From: Nitrospira sp. | Lineage (GTDB): Bacteria; Nitrospirota; Nitrospiria; Nitrospirales; Nitrospiraceae | DNA: 64,000 nt | Assembly: GCA_022226955.1 (NCBI GenBank) | Contig: CP092079.1 | Span: 1,147,053 to 1,211,052, forward strand | Direction: 5' to 3' | Shown: one piece after another, positions 1 through 8,783 of the stretch | How the letters are laid out: each line of letters starts with the position of its first letter | How positions within the stretch are numbered: position 1 is the stretch's first letter | Notes under the pieces: model-generated | Databases searched by the model: none | Seen by the model: only the letters and a program-made list of their open reading frames with translations | What the model was told of the DNA's origin: nothing | Program-made: the position numbers and the translations under genes

Positions 1-139
1 TCACCGCAGAATGGTTGCGGAGTTACAACGAAGAACGGCCCCATGACGCGCTGGCGGGGCTTCCGCCGACGCTGTATCGGGCCCAACTCGAAGCCAGAAG
101 TTCTCCATTGGCAGTGTCGCCTTGACGGGGGAGCTTACA
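1..139 (+). mobile_element. IS3-family insertion sequence, right end
   Basis: The window opens inside the 3' end of an IS3-family transposase gene. About 14 bases after its stop codon the sequence reads CTTGACGGGGGAGCTTACA, which looks like a terminal inverted repeat ending in the CA typical of IS3 elements. The element would therefore end near base 139. The left end and most of the element lie outside the window, so completeness cannot be judged. Confidence 0.6.
3..125 (+). CDS. IS3-family transposase OrfB, C-terminal fragment
   Basis: The first 40 codons read as the last part of an IS3-family OrfB integrase. The motif YNEERPHDALAGLPP is the characteristic end of the rve_3 part of the catalytic domain, and the tail LYRAQLEARSS then runs to a TGA stop. 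The protein would insert and excise the element by DDE chemistry, but the catalytic residues lie upstream of the window. Only truncation by the window edge is visible, so it may be intact outside. Confidence 0.75.
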   Translation, partial: TAEWLRSYNEERPHDALAGLPPTLYRAQLEARSSPLAVSP

Positions 140-279
140 GAAAGAGACAGCCGCATGGAAAACATTCAACAAAGCCAGAAGCGGGAAAGCCTGCTTGAGC
201 GGCGATTAGTCAGAGCCCTGCCAGGGAGTCGTGCAGGAGCGGTCCTTGATGCGGGCACATCTTAGGCTGTCCATGTGTT

Positions 280-343
280 GCCGAACGACGAAGCTCAGCG
301 GCGGCGCGTCAGCGCCGACGTCGGCTGGAGCGCCTTGTTATGC
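280..343 (-). other. attC-like integron recombination site
   Basis: Read on the minus strand this 64-base stretch begins GCATAACAAGGCGCTCCAGC and ends GCTTCGTCGTTCGGC. It has an R''-like GCATAAC at one edge, an R'-like GTTCGGC at the other (one mismatch to GTTRRRY), and imperfectly complementary inner arms (CGCTCCAGCCG against CGGCGG/GCTGAGC) around a GC-rich loop. This is the layout of a cassette attC (59-base element). It overlaps the last codons and stop of the methyltransferase gene, so the gene end appears to read into the site. No integron integrase and no second attC were found. Confidence 0.6.
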
Positions 344-1257
344 CGTTTTATGTATTTGGACGAATTTTCAAAAAGCATGAATTGCTCTGCCCTTTCTTCT
401 ACATCTTCGCCTACTTCTGTGTCGAAATTGATAACAAGAGCTTCAACAACTGGGTTCCGATTCTCTTCCTTTCCACCGACGTGATAGAAATGCTCTTTGG
501 TTAGGACAGTGAAATCAGACCAGAGGGATGTTATGTAATCGTTCTCTCGAAAATCATTGTGATGCCACGTCGATAAGATGAATCGTCCTTTGAAGCCAGA
601 TAACGATTGATGAAGCTGCTCTTCATGCGACCCATCCCATCCGTTGAAGTAATCGACATGACGGTCAATATACGGAGGATCACAGTAAACAATGTCGGAG
701 GCGGATGCTTCAGCGATTGTCTTTTTGAAGTCTTGACATTTAAAAACAAAGTCTTTAACACGCAGTGTCTTTGCAAGAGTTTCGACTTGATTGACGATCT
801 TTGTTACATACGCTTGTGCAAAGCGTTGGGGTTTTCTGCAGAAAGGAATATTGAACTCACCCTTTCGATTGAACCTGATCATTCCGTTAAAACCGGCTCT
901 GTTAAGAAAGAGAAAATCGAGCGGGTTTGGATTCTTATTGAACCTGTCTCGTATTGCGTAGTAGTGGCCTTCTCCATTTTCAAACAAAGCACTTCCTTCA
1001 CGGGTTAGATAGTCCTTCACAAGACCCATCGTAATTTCGCCGCTTGCGATTGAGGAATAGAAGTTAACGAGATGTGGATTGGTGTCACAGAGTACCGCTC
1101 TCTTAGGGGCGATATTAAACGCGACAACGCCTGTGCCCATAAATGGCTCGACCCACGCACCATCAAAGTCACTTGGGGCAATGCTTCTGACCCACGGCAC
1201 GAGCTTAGTTTTTATGCCCTGTGATTTTATTGGCGGTATGTTTACTTTTCTGCTCAC
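295..1257 (-). CDS. D12-class DNA adenine methyltransferase (EcoRV-type modification enzyme)
   Basis: This 320-residue Dam-like (MethyltransfD12) enzyme transfers a methyl group from S-adenosylmethionine to N6 of adenine in its target site. The AdoMet-binding motif EPFMGTGVVAFN lies near residue 37 and the catalytic DPPY motif near residue 193. The GTG start overlaps the stop of the upstream nuclease gene (GTGA), so the two are translationally coupled. Because the partner is EcoRV-like, the methylated site is inferred to be GATATC. The last ~15 residues (ALQPTSALTRRR) are encoded by an attC-like site and are probably not part of the fold. Base composition is AT-richer than the core genes, which fits horizontal acquisition. 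Confidence 0.9.
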   Translation of the reverse strand: MSRKVNIPPIKSQGIKTKLVPWVRSIAPSDFDGAWVEPFMGTGVVAFNIAPKRAVLCDTNPHLVNFYSSIASGEITMGLVKDYLTREGSALFENGEGHYYAIRDRFNKNPNPLDFLFLNRAGFNGMIRFNRKGEFNIPFCRKPQRFAQAYVTKIVNQVETLAKTLRVKDFVFKCQDFKKTIAEASASDIVYCDPPYIDRHVDYFNGWDGSHEEQLHQSLSGFKGRFILSTWHHNDFRENDYITSLWSDFTVLTKEHFYHVGGKEENRNPVVEALVINFDTEVGEDVEERAEQFMLFENSSKYIKRHNKALQPTSALTRRR

Positions 1258-2084
1258 TCTTCACCGTTCCTCTTGCCAACCACCAACGATAAATCGCCTT
1301 TTCGGTATTTCACAAACTCTCTTAGAGCAGAGATTTTCTTTGTGCCCTTCTTTCCGCTTGGAATTGTTATCTTCCGATAGTTCATCCAATAATCATCGAA
1401 CCACTTTTCACCTAGTTTATGGAACATCCCTCGACCATTTATTATGTCGTCGATGTTATTGATGCTACCAATGTTTGCGGTGTTCCCGCTGCCACCCTTA
1501 TCGCTCGCAATTCTCCATTTTTCAGCCACAAAGAACTGGAAGTTACGAACGACGGAGGCGATGGACTGCAATTCATCGATTTGATGAGCTTTTGTCTCAT
1601 CTATCGTTGCGCTTGGGGTGCGATCATAAATTATTCCTAGGCAGAAGTGCCCAGCATATGAGCCATACGGGAATTGAATGTTCTTCGTGCTCAATCTGTT
1701 CTCAAAATACTCCCCGTGAGATCCGAGCGTGAACCCATTGCAAATATGCGGTTTCCTTGGGTTTCTGTATGTTGTTTTAAAATCAACAGCGAAGCGAACC
1801 GACTCGTCATCCGCTTTCAAAAATGAGATGTCGGGATAGTAATTTTGATGTTCAGCCAATACCACCTTGTACCCGTTCGTCTGGGCAAAATTTAGAATTT
1901 TGGGGAACAGGTGAATCTCGAGAATCTTTGACACGATTTTTGTGTCCGCTGAGATGGTGTACACATTCTTATATATGTCGATGAACCCTTTGACAGTCCA
2001 TTGACCATCGCCTGTGCTAATATGGCCTTTCAGCTCAGAAACGAAGCGGGCTAGCTTTCGTGCGAAATCAGTCTTTGCAGTCAT
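1254..2084 (-). CDS. Type II restriction endonuclease, EcoRV-like (predicted GATATC)
   Basis: This 276-residue protein aligns by eye with R.EcoRV. E56, PD at 84-85, D101 and K103 match EcoRV E45, D74, D90 and K92 with identical spacing (29, 16 and 2 residues), giving the PD-(D/E)xK metal site within FAVDFKTTY. The motif GSGNTANIGSI corresponds to EcoRV GSGNTTNIGSI, the recognition loop that reads the target bases, so GATATC specificity is likely. It would cut unmodified invading DNA. The downstream methyltransferase overlaps it and protects the host. The start is the first ATG; 5' of it there is about 400 bases of non-coding DNA. It sits on AT-rich DNA next to an attC-like site, suggesting transfer as a cassette. 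Confidence 0.9.
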   Translation of the reverse strand: MTAKTDFARKLARFVSELKGHISTGDGQWTVKGFIDIYKNVYTISADTKIVSKILEIHLFPKILNFAQTNGYKVVLAEHQNYYPDISFLKADDESVRFAVDFKTTYRNPRKPHICNGFTLGSHGEYFENRLSTKNIQFPYGSYAGHFCLGIIYDRTPSATIDETKAHQIDELQSIASVVRNFQFFVAEKWRIASDKGGSGNTANIGSINNIDDIINGRGMFHKLGEKWFDDYWMNYRKITIPSGKKGTKKISALREFVKYRKGDLSLVVGKRNGEE

Positions 2085-2133
2085 TCGATATGGTCACTTA
2101 ATTAAACGGCATAAAAATATTTAGACGAATCCG

Positions 2134-2168
2134 TATAAGAACCGGATCTGCCAGTTCCGATCCTTATA
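2134..2168. repeat. Imperfect inverted repeat (16-bp arms, 3-base loop)
   Basis: The left arm TATAAGAACCGGATCT and right arm AGTTCCGATCCTTATA are complementary at 13 of 16 positions and are separated by three bases. There is no U-tract, so a terminator is not indicated. The shared TATA-n-CGGATC pattern with the palindrome at 2255-2270 suggests related binding or recombination sites. Confidence 0.55.
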
Positions 2169-2254
2169 ACACGCTACTGCTGACCGAAAACAATACGCCA
2201 TAATCCACATTCGTTCAATGTGTTGCAACTACGAGACTATGTAGCATGGGGTTC

Positions 2255-2270
2255 TATACGGATCCGCATA
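2255..2270. repeat. Near-perfect 16-bp palindrome
   Basis: TATACGGATCCGCATA is palindromic at 14 of 16 positions. It resembles the arms of the inverted repeat about 90 bases away. It could be a recombinase or regulator site; the sequence alone does not decide. Confidence 0.5.
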
Positions 2271-2419
2271 ACATGCTTCCCGTATGGAGCTTACATCCCA
2301 TCGACAATCCTACTCCTCATTTCGCATTACTATATCGCCCGGCGTAAGTCGGCTCGACACAGCGGTTCTACGCGAGGATGAGGGTCAGGTCTTACAATCC
2401 GACAACTTGCCCTCGACCC

Positions 2420-2462
2420 GTCGAATGGCACGCACTCGTTCTCACTTTTCATTATTAACCTA
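2420..2462 (+). repeat. 43-bp imperfect direct repeat, left copy flanking IS110
   Basis: This 43-bp segment containing CTCGTTCTCACTTTTCATTA matches the segment at 3667-3709 with five mismatches. The pair brackets the IS110-type transposase region in the same orientation. Confidence 0.7.
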
Positions 2463-2501
2463 AGAGGGTCAAGACCATAGGGTCAGCAACTGTCTTGAAT
2501 A

Positions 2502-3709
<1,208 letters not shown>

Positions 3710-3846
3710 CAGAAAGCTTTACAACACGAAAGTCTGGTTGAACAGGTGAAAATATGGCAGGAACCATTCTCTCACAGCCGTTACGCACTGACTTGCTTGT
3801 ACTGAGCTAGTCTGAGGTATCACGCTCACAATTGACTGCCATTTTT

Positions 3847-4302
3847 CTACTTTCGTCGTCCTCGATCCCGACGCACAGCCTCAACAATCTTTTTCCCGCT
3901 CACTGTGGCACTTCGCTTTCTCAAATGCTGCACAACCTCCACGGCATGCCGACGTTTTCGCTTGAGCAGGACATCCATCAGCACAACAGCCTCGTTGTGC
4001 TGTTCGTCCTTGGCTCCGTAGAGCAGCGTGACGGGATGGGTCTTGGCCTGTTCGGTGATCGTGGCGAGGGCTGTCGTCTTTTCTTTTAACTCAGTTTGGT
4101 AACGGCGGCGGAATTCGTCCCACTTCGCGGGATCGTGGTTGAACCATTGGCGCAGCTCGGTCGATGGAGCAATCTCCTTCAGCCAGAGATCGATGTGCGC
4201 CGTCGCCTTCGCGACGCCACGCGGCCAGAGGCGATCAACCAGCACACGGAATCCGTCAGATTTAGCCGCCGGTTCATAAATCCGTTTGATCGAGATCTTC
4301 AT
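3847..4302 (-). CDS. yeaO: DUF488 family protein (YeaO-like)
   Basis: This 151-residue cytosolic protein belongs to the DUF488/COG3189 family. The hallmark segment RVLVDRLWPRGVAK is near residue 19, followed by WLKEIAPSTELRQWFNHDP and later VTLLYGAKDEQHNEA. The biochemical role of the family is unknown. It is complete, and its start is the first ATG after the stop of the aldo/keto reductase gene, 10 bases away, so the two minus-strand genes probably share a transcript. The basic C-terminus (RKRSATVSGKKIVEAVRRDR) is longer than usual. Confidence 0.85.
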   Translation of the reverse strand: MKISIKRIYEPAAKSDGFRVLVDRLWPRGVAKATAHIDLWLKEIAPSTELRQWFNHDPAKWDEFRRRYQTELKEKTTALATITEQAKTHPVTLLYGAKDEQHNEAVVLMDVLLKRKRRHAVEVVQHLRKRSATVSGKKIVEAVRRDRGRRK

Positions 4303-4312
4303 ACCGCCTCCC

Positions 4313-5152
4313 CTACTGGCCGATGGTTTCGAGTAACGCCACCTCGTCAGTCGTCAGCGTGAATTGATCCGATGTAAGATCTTCCGCCATGTGCTGTTGG
4401 TTCGTCGTACCCGTGATCGGCAGCATGCCGACCTGCTGCGAGAAGCGAAAGACGATCTGCGCCAGGCCGGTGCAATACTTCGCCGCCATCGCCCGCACAT
4501 CCGGCTCCGTAAAGACCTCTCGATTGGCGGTGAGCAGTGAAAAGCCCTGATAGATGATCCGATGTTCCCGGCAGAGATCCCGCACCTCTTTGTCCCAGCC
4601 GAACGCGGCATAGCAGCGATTCTGCACGACCATCGGCTTATGCCTGGCCTTCGCACAGAGCAATGCCAGCTGCTCCGCCGACACATTGCTGATACCGATC
4701 ATTTTGCTCTTGCCGGATTCATAAAAAGACTCGATCGCGGCCCAGACTTCCCAATCGGCCTCGCTCAACCCGCGCCGACCATACGGTCCATGCAGTACGT
4801 ACGAATCCAGATAGTCCGTGTGGAGATGCGACAAGGAACTCTGAAAAGACTGATTGACCTGCGTCGTCAGATCGGCGTTCGCATCGTACGGCGTCCGATG
4901 ATCCTGCCCGTTGACCGATGTGAACTTTGTCTGCAGGAACAGCGATTCCCGCGTTACTCCCTGCTTCGCGATCTCCAGCAGCGCGGCGCCGACCAGCGCC
5001 TCCTGATAGTGAATGAGTTGATTGGCCGTATCGATGGCCGTAAATCCTTCCGCGACGGCTTGTTGCACCAACTGGCTGGTCGCCTCTTTCTTCCAGGCCG
5101 TACCGTACATGAACGAAGGAATCGAGATTCCGTTATATGATGTCAGAGTCAT
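4313..5152 (-). CDS. Aldo/keto reductase
   Basis: This 279-residue cytosolic TIM-barrel oxidoreductase of the aldo/keto reductase superfamily reduces aldehydes or ketones with NAD(P)H. Visible features are AIDTANQ with a following HYQEALVG (active-site Asp and Tyr region), LFLQTKFT (Lys), DSYVLHGP (His), MIGISNVSAEQL and the cofactor-binding end region ITGTTNQQHM. The ATG at 5152 is chosen because GAGGAGG lies nine bases upstream. An in-frame extension to 5296 would add about 48 residues without family similarity. The natural substrate cannot be told. Confidence 0.85.
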   Translation of the reverse strand: MTLTSYNGISIPSFMYGTAWKKEATSQLVQQAVAEGFTAIDTANQLIHYQEALVGAALLEIAKQGVTRESLFLQTKFTSVNGQDHRTPYDANADLTTQVNQSFQSSLSHLHTDYLDSYVLHGPYGRRGLSEADWEVWAAIESFYESGKSKMIGISNVSAEQLALLCAKARHKPMVVQNRCYAAFGWDKEVRDLCREHRIIYQGFSLLTANREVFTEPDVRAMAAKYCTGLAQIVFRFSQQVGMLPITGTTNQQHMAEDLTSDQFTLTTDEVALLETIGQ

Positions 5153-5279
5153 AACATCGCCTCCTCGGGACATGCTGACGGAAACAGCCCCGTCCTGTCC
5201 AGCAGGATCATCCGCTTCAGGGGCTGCTGCGCATGAAAGGCATTCCCCCTGCCTTTTGTCATCTGCTATACTTTTTCCT

Positions 5280-5633
5280 ATGTATCGCCGAATCATGCCT
5301 CATCTTTTCATCATCAGCTGGTTCGCGCTGGCGGCTTGCCTCTGGGCCACGGGCGATCTGGTCGTCGATCTGGCGTTTGAAACGCCGGATGTCACGGCCA
5401 GTGCCGAGGCCACGGCAGAAGAACCGGATAATGCCGCCGAACATCTGCTCATGCCATCCGCGCAAGCAGACCGGCTCACCACAGACACATTCACAGCCAC
5501 GCCAGTCACCGACTTCGCTGCGTCCTCACTTACTAACGCAATACCGGATACGGCAACGCCAAGAGTCTCATCCACTCCTTACTATCCTCTTAGAGACAAA
5601 CCCGTTTCCTTTTCAGTTCCTCTTCGCATCTAG
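5280..5633 (+). CDS. Hypothetical secreted or anchored protein
   Basis: This is a 117-residue protein of unknown function. Its N-terminus MYRRIMPHLFIISWFALAAC is a hydrophobic signal or anchor. The rest is Thr/Ser/Ala-rich and low in complexity (EATAEEPDNAAEH). It lies divergent from the aldo/keto reductase and about 80 bases before the Omp85-type gene on the same strand. There is no clear Shine-Dalgarno for the ATG at 5280; 5295 is an alternative start. The gene call itself is moderate. Confidence 0.4.
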   Translation: MYRRIMPHLFIISWFALAACLWATGDLVVDLAFETPDVTASAEATAEEPDNAAEHLLMPSAQADRLTTDTFTATPVTDFAASSLTNAIPDTATPRVSSTPYYPLRDKPVSFSVPLRI

Positions 5634-5711
5634 ACCCATCCAGCGTCTCCACGCTCTGCGCTCGTCCTGTTGATCGACGAGTGCCTCTTTTATTATCAAC
5701 GGAGGCCTGTG

Positions 5712-7019
5712 ATGCGGTATGTGTGCATTCTGTCACGATTCATTTCTCTTCGCGCCTGGTTATTTCCCCTGTTGAGCCTCGTCTGTGCGCTTACTGTTTT
5801 GACCGTCTCAACGACCGCACTGGCCGCACAAGACGTTGCGGAAAGCGATCCCCTTACAATTGATACCGCAAGCATTGACGGACTGATTCATACCAAACAG
5901 GAAACTATTCTCCGACTATTGCCGCGGCCTTTGCCAGCTGACTATACCCCAGCTGAGCTGGCGGAATTTGAGCGGCGGATTCGCAACCTCAGTCTCTTCG
6001 ATCACGTACAGGTCACGCGCGACGGCCAAGCCCTGACCGTGACTGTTCAGGAAAAAGTCACCTTGGTGCCGATCCTGAACTTTACCAGCGGCAGCAGCAT
6101 GAAGGACCTGAACGCCACCGTCGGGATGGTGGAATACAACCTGTTCGGCACCGGCACACAACTTGGCGGCCAATTCAATTACAGCCAGCGCGGACCGAAC
6201 GTCGAGCTCTGGCTGTCGCAACATGCCTTCGAGCCCGACCGGTGGGCGAAAGAGATCAAAGGCTTCTACAACGTCAATGGCATCCGGTTTGCCGAGTCAG
6301 CATCGACCTGGACCAGAAATCGTATTGGAAGCGAGTTAGAGCTGAGGGGGCCCTACAGCTACGGTTCGCCATTGCGGTATGAAATCGTCGCGGAATTCTA
6401 CCGCGAGCAGATCGAAGACCTGAAAGGCGGCCGCCCTCAGCCGGTCGGATACTATGTGGGCCTGATCCCTGAACTGACCTGGGACAAGTATCACTGGCAC
6501 GACCTGGTGCCGAGCGGGTATCGCATCGCATTGGAACTTCGACCCGGCTTCTTATTCGGCGCCAACCAGCAACGCCACGAAGCCAAGCTACGCTACCTTC
6601 AGGGCATCCCCCTGGGTTCACACACCGTCTTCATGATCAACAGCGTGGCGGAAGCGGTGAACAACAGCGGCAACCCGAATCATAGCCTCTTAATCGGCAG
6701 CATCGCCGGCATCCGAGGACTGTCCGACAATCTCTATCGCAACCGCGCGCAGGCCTATACCAACCTAGAATTCCGGCATGCCATTGCAGCGGCATCGCGC
6801 TGGGCGGTGCAAGGTGTCCTGTTCACCGACTTCGGCGCCTTTCAATCGTTCAAGGAGGATGGAACCCTCCAGAGCTGGCAGGGAGCCATCAATGTGGGAA
6901 CCGGCATACGCGTCATCCCCACCTTTCTCTCCAACACACTCCTGCGGATCGATGTGGGCCATCTGTTCTCGCCGGACCAGAATACGCTGGTCCAGATCGG
7001 CATCACCCAGTACTTCTAA
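5712..7019 (+). CDS. Omp85/BamA-like outer membrane beta-barrel protein with one POTRA domain
   Basis: This 435-residue outer membrane protein has a signal peptide (SRFISLRAWLFPLLSLVCAL to about ALAAQD), then one POTRA-like domain at roughly residues 40-120 (TKQETILRLLP, FERRIRNLSLFDHVQVT) and a bacterial surface-antigen barrel to the end. The barrel contains IGSIAGIRGLSDNLYRNRAQ, the conserved substrate-turn region of Omp85 proteins, and it ends in the C-terminal Phe of a BAM substrate (TQYF). BamA has five POTRA domains, so this is a smaller member of unknown cargo. The ATG at 5712 follows GGAGG by six bases, which rules against the earlier in-frame ATG at 5670. Confidence 0.8.
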   Translation: MRYVCILSRFISLRAWLFPLLSLVCALTVLTVSTTALAAQDVAESDPLTIDTASIDGLIHTKQETILRLLPRPLPADYTPAELAEFERRIRNLSLFDHVQVTRDGQALTVTVQEKVTLVPILNFTSGSSMKDLNATVGMVEYNLFGTGTQLGGQFNYSQRGPNVELWLSQHAFEPDRWAKEIKGFYNVNGIRFAESASTWTRNRIGSELELRGPYSYGSPLRYEIVAEFYREQIEDLKGGRPQPVGYYVGLIPELTWDKYHWHDLVPSGYRIALELRPGFLFGANQQRHEAKLRYLQGIPLGSHTVFMINSVAEAVNNSGNPNHSLLIGSIAGIRGLSDNLYRNRAQAYTNLEFRHAIAAASRWAVQGVLFTDFGAFQSFKEDGTLQSWQGAINVGTGIRVIPTFLSNTLLRIDVGHLFSPDQNTLVQIGITQYF

Positions 7020-7052
7020 ATGGGCTATGACGTCATTGCAGGAAAAGATCGG

Positions 7053-7077
7053 CGCGCGCGGTTTCAAACCGCGCGCG
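7053..7077. repeat. GC-rich perfect hairpin downstream of the Omp85-type gene
   Basis: Twelve-base complementary arms CGCGCGCGGTTT and AAACCGCGCGCG flank a single central base. This is a strong hairpin between the Omp85-type gene and the next gene. No U-run follows, so it may act as an mRNA 3'-end stabiliser or attenuator rather than a classical terminator. Confidence 0.6.
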
Positions 7078-7122
7078 AACTTGATAGAGTGCGCAGCGCC
7101 ACAGAAGCGGAGCACAGCACCC

Positions 7123-7437
7123 ATGGACAGCGAAGAGACACTTCCCGTCGTCGAATTGAGCGTCACACCCCAATACAGCCAGGCCAACCCCTGGGTGATT
7201 CAGGCGATCTCAGGATTCTTATCGGCGTATTTTATGGAGCACCCGGGATTCCGAGTGCTGCGACAGACCGATGAGGCCGCGTCTGGTATGCATGTGTGGA
7301 CCTGTGAGATTCCCGCTTCGCTGAAAGTGCCCCGCCTGCTCAAACGGCTGCAAGCCGACATCCCGCCATCGAAAGTCGTACCGCCTGACGAAGCAGCCCA
7401 AGCCCCGGCTCGATATGTCATCGACACCATTATCTAA
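7123..7437 (+). CDS. Hypothetical protein, 104 residues
   Basis: This is a soluble small protein of unknown function (MDSEETLPVVELSVTPQYSQ to RYVIDTII). It has no signal peptide, Cys motif or recognisable domain. It contains paired hydrophobic helices (VIQAISGFLSAYFMEH) and a basic stretch VPRLLKRLQAD. It lies 103 bases after the Omp85-type gene with an intervening hairpin. The start at 7123 is the first ATG in the frame beyond the upstream stop, and codon use looks like the core genes. Confidence 0.55.
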   Translation: MDSEETLPVVELSVTPQYSQANPWVIQAISGFLSAYFMEHPGFRVLRQTDEAASGMHVWTCEIPASLKVPRLLKRLQADIPPSKVVPPDEAAQAPARYVIDTII

Positions 7438-7657
7438 CCTTCGAATTGACCTTTAAGATATTGCCATTAGGTCAAACCTATGCGAGGCAACAATCCTCCC
7501 CCCCATAAAGCTGGGTAGAAGCACTCTGTGGAAACCTGGTACGACTGACTCCGTCACACTTCCATGCGAGGATTCCATAGCTCTAATCAACGCATAGGGA
7601 GATCCCCGTCACTAAAAAATGTCGCGAGCATCGACTCGTTTCAGGCAGAGGGAATGA

Positions 7658-7804
7658 ATGAAACTGTGTCGTGGGTGCTGTGAGCATGCCAAATTTCTTT
7701 CGCCCAAATTACTTATCGAAGGTACAGAGATACAAATTGAATGCCTACGAAAGCCATATGACATTGACTTGCTCTTGAATATAAAAAACCAATTGGGGAG
7801 ATGA
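7658..7804 (+). CDS. Cys-rich mini-protein preceding an Mrr-like nuclease
   Basis: This 48-residue open frame begins MKLCRGCCEHAKFLSPKLL and ends NIKNQLGR, with Cys at 4, 7, 8 and 29. The leading CxxCC resembles the metal knuckle of zinc-ribbon or HNH-type N-termini. AGAGGGA lies just upstream of the ATG. Its stop is four bases before the start of the nuclease-like gene on the same strand, so the pair forms an operon. The DNA is AT-rich like its partner. Function is unknown; a nucleic-acid-binding accessory or antitoxin-like partner is possible. Short length limits confidence. Confidence 0.5.
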   Translation: MKLCRGCCEHAKFLSPKLLIEGTEIQIECLRKPYDIDLLLNIKNQLGR

Positions 7805-7808
7805 ATCC

Positions 7809-8783
7809 ATGGATCCAAAGCCGGACTACACCTGCTTTCGAGTTCGAATGAAGTACACTGGTAATGATGAGAATAAGGATTACAGCAAAGACGCATGGAA
7901 CCGTAATGAAGTGGGGATTTGGTATGGGGCATGGTCTGCAGAAGATTTTAAATCAGCTCTCACTCAATCTAATCCCAAGAGGATGTTAAATGACTTGCCA
8001 GCTCAAAAACTCATTGTTGATTGGGAAGTCCAATCTCAAACAGTCAAGATGGTCGAGAGGTTTTGCAACATCAGGGATATCGACTGGATCTACGCATGCT
8101 TTGGCGAGGCTATCCATTTCGCTAAAGTTCAAGGGCCTCTACAATCTGAGGTAAACCATGATTTCAGTATAAACGGAGAGCTATGGAAGTACCGAAAAAT
8201 AGTACAGAAAAAAGTTTTCCCGCTACCCCAACTTCCTGACTTCTATAGGCTTATCCCTCAAGCCGGCAGAGGTAATATTTTTCAAACCTGGGGTAACAAT
8301 CGGGAAGCTCTTCGAATTTTAGCTAGCTGCCAAGATACGAATGAAGTAGCAAACACATTCAAACAGATGACGGACAAGGAAAGACTGGACTTCCTTGGCC
8401 CTAGTGAATGGGAGTCCTTTTGTCTAGGCTACTTGATACTTGAAAAAGAGTTTCTTCCGACTGGACTATCAGTCGGCCGAACCCTTGAGGGGCTTGATAT
8501 CGTTGGACGAAATAGTAAGACGGGGCATTCAATACTCGCTCAATGCAAGAAAGATCAAACTATCGAGGAAATCGATCAAAAGTTTATTGAGAAGGTTGAA
8601 CCCTACGGGGTAAAAGCTGATGCATACTACTTTGCCTACGGAGGCCTGAAACAACCCTTTTCTTCTCGGGTCAATGAGATTACGGGCAAGATGATGGAAT
8701 CCTGGATACAATCCGAGCCGGGCAAATCCTATTTCGCCAACTTCTTTCAATCTAGTAGCGACTCCAAAAATACACAGCGATAA
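7809..8783 (+). CDS. Putative Mrr-type restriction nuclease with an N-terminal reader-like region
   Basis: This 324-residue protein has the Mrr-cat pattern of PD-(D/E)xK nucleases near its end: E202 in EWESFCLGY, D230 in EGLDIVGR, and Q245-x-K247 in ILAQCKKD. The ~150-residue N-terminal part (FRVRM, NEVGIWYGAW, RFCNIRDIDWIYACFGEAIH) resembles the layout of EVE/PUA-like modules that read modified bases in modification-dependent restriction enzymes. That comparison is by pattern only. If right, the enzyme would cut modified foreign DNA. It forms an AT-rich islet with the 48-residue gene just upstream. Confidence 0.6.
   Translation: MDPKPDYTCFRVRMKYTGNDENKDYSKDAWNRNEVGIWYGAWSAEDFKSALTQSNPKRMLNDLPAQKLIVDWEVQSQTVKMVERFCNIRDIDWIYACFGEAIHFAKVQGPLQSEVNHDFSINGELWKYRKIVQKKVFPLPQLPDFYRLIPQAGRGNIFQTWGNNREALRILASCQDTNEVANTFKQMTDKERLDFLGPSEWESFCLGYLILEKEFLPTGLSVGRTLEGLDIVGRNSKTGHSILAQCKKDQTIEEIDQKFIEKVEPYGVKADAYYFAYGGLKQPFSSRVNEITGKMMESWIQSEPGKSYFANFFQSSSDSKNTQR

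Larger units (their letters stand above)
2085..2419. other. Non-coding stretch upstream of the restriction gene
   Basis: No convincing gene is visible. The stretch contains the promoter region of the minus-strand restriction gene and two near-palindromes listed separately. A GTTTAAT near 2101-2107 on the minus strand is only a weak match to a cassette start, so the upstream boundary of any cassette is uncertain. Confidence 0.5.

Noticed and set aside
155-265. 36-codon frame between the IS3 end and the attC-like site
   Set aside because: It has no ribosome site, no partner and is too short to support.
7612-7932. 106-codon minus-strand frame across the start of the nuclease islet
   Set aside because: It overlaps two plus-strand genes, has no ribosome site and shows no recognisable features.
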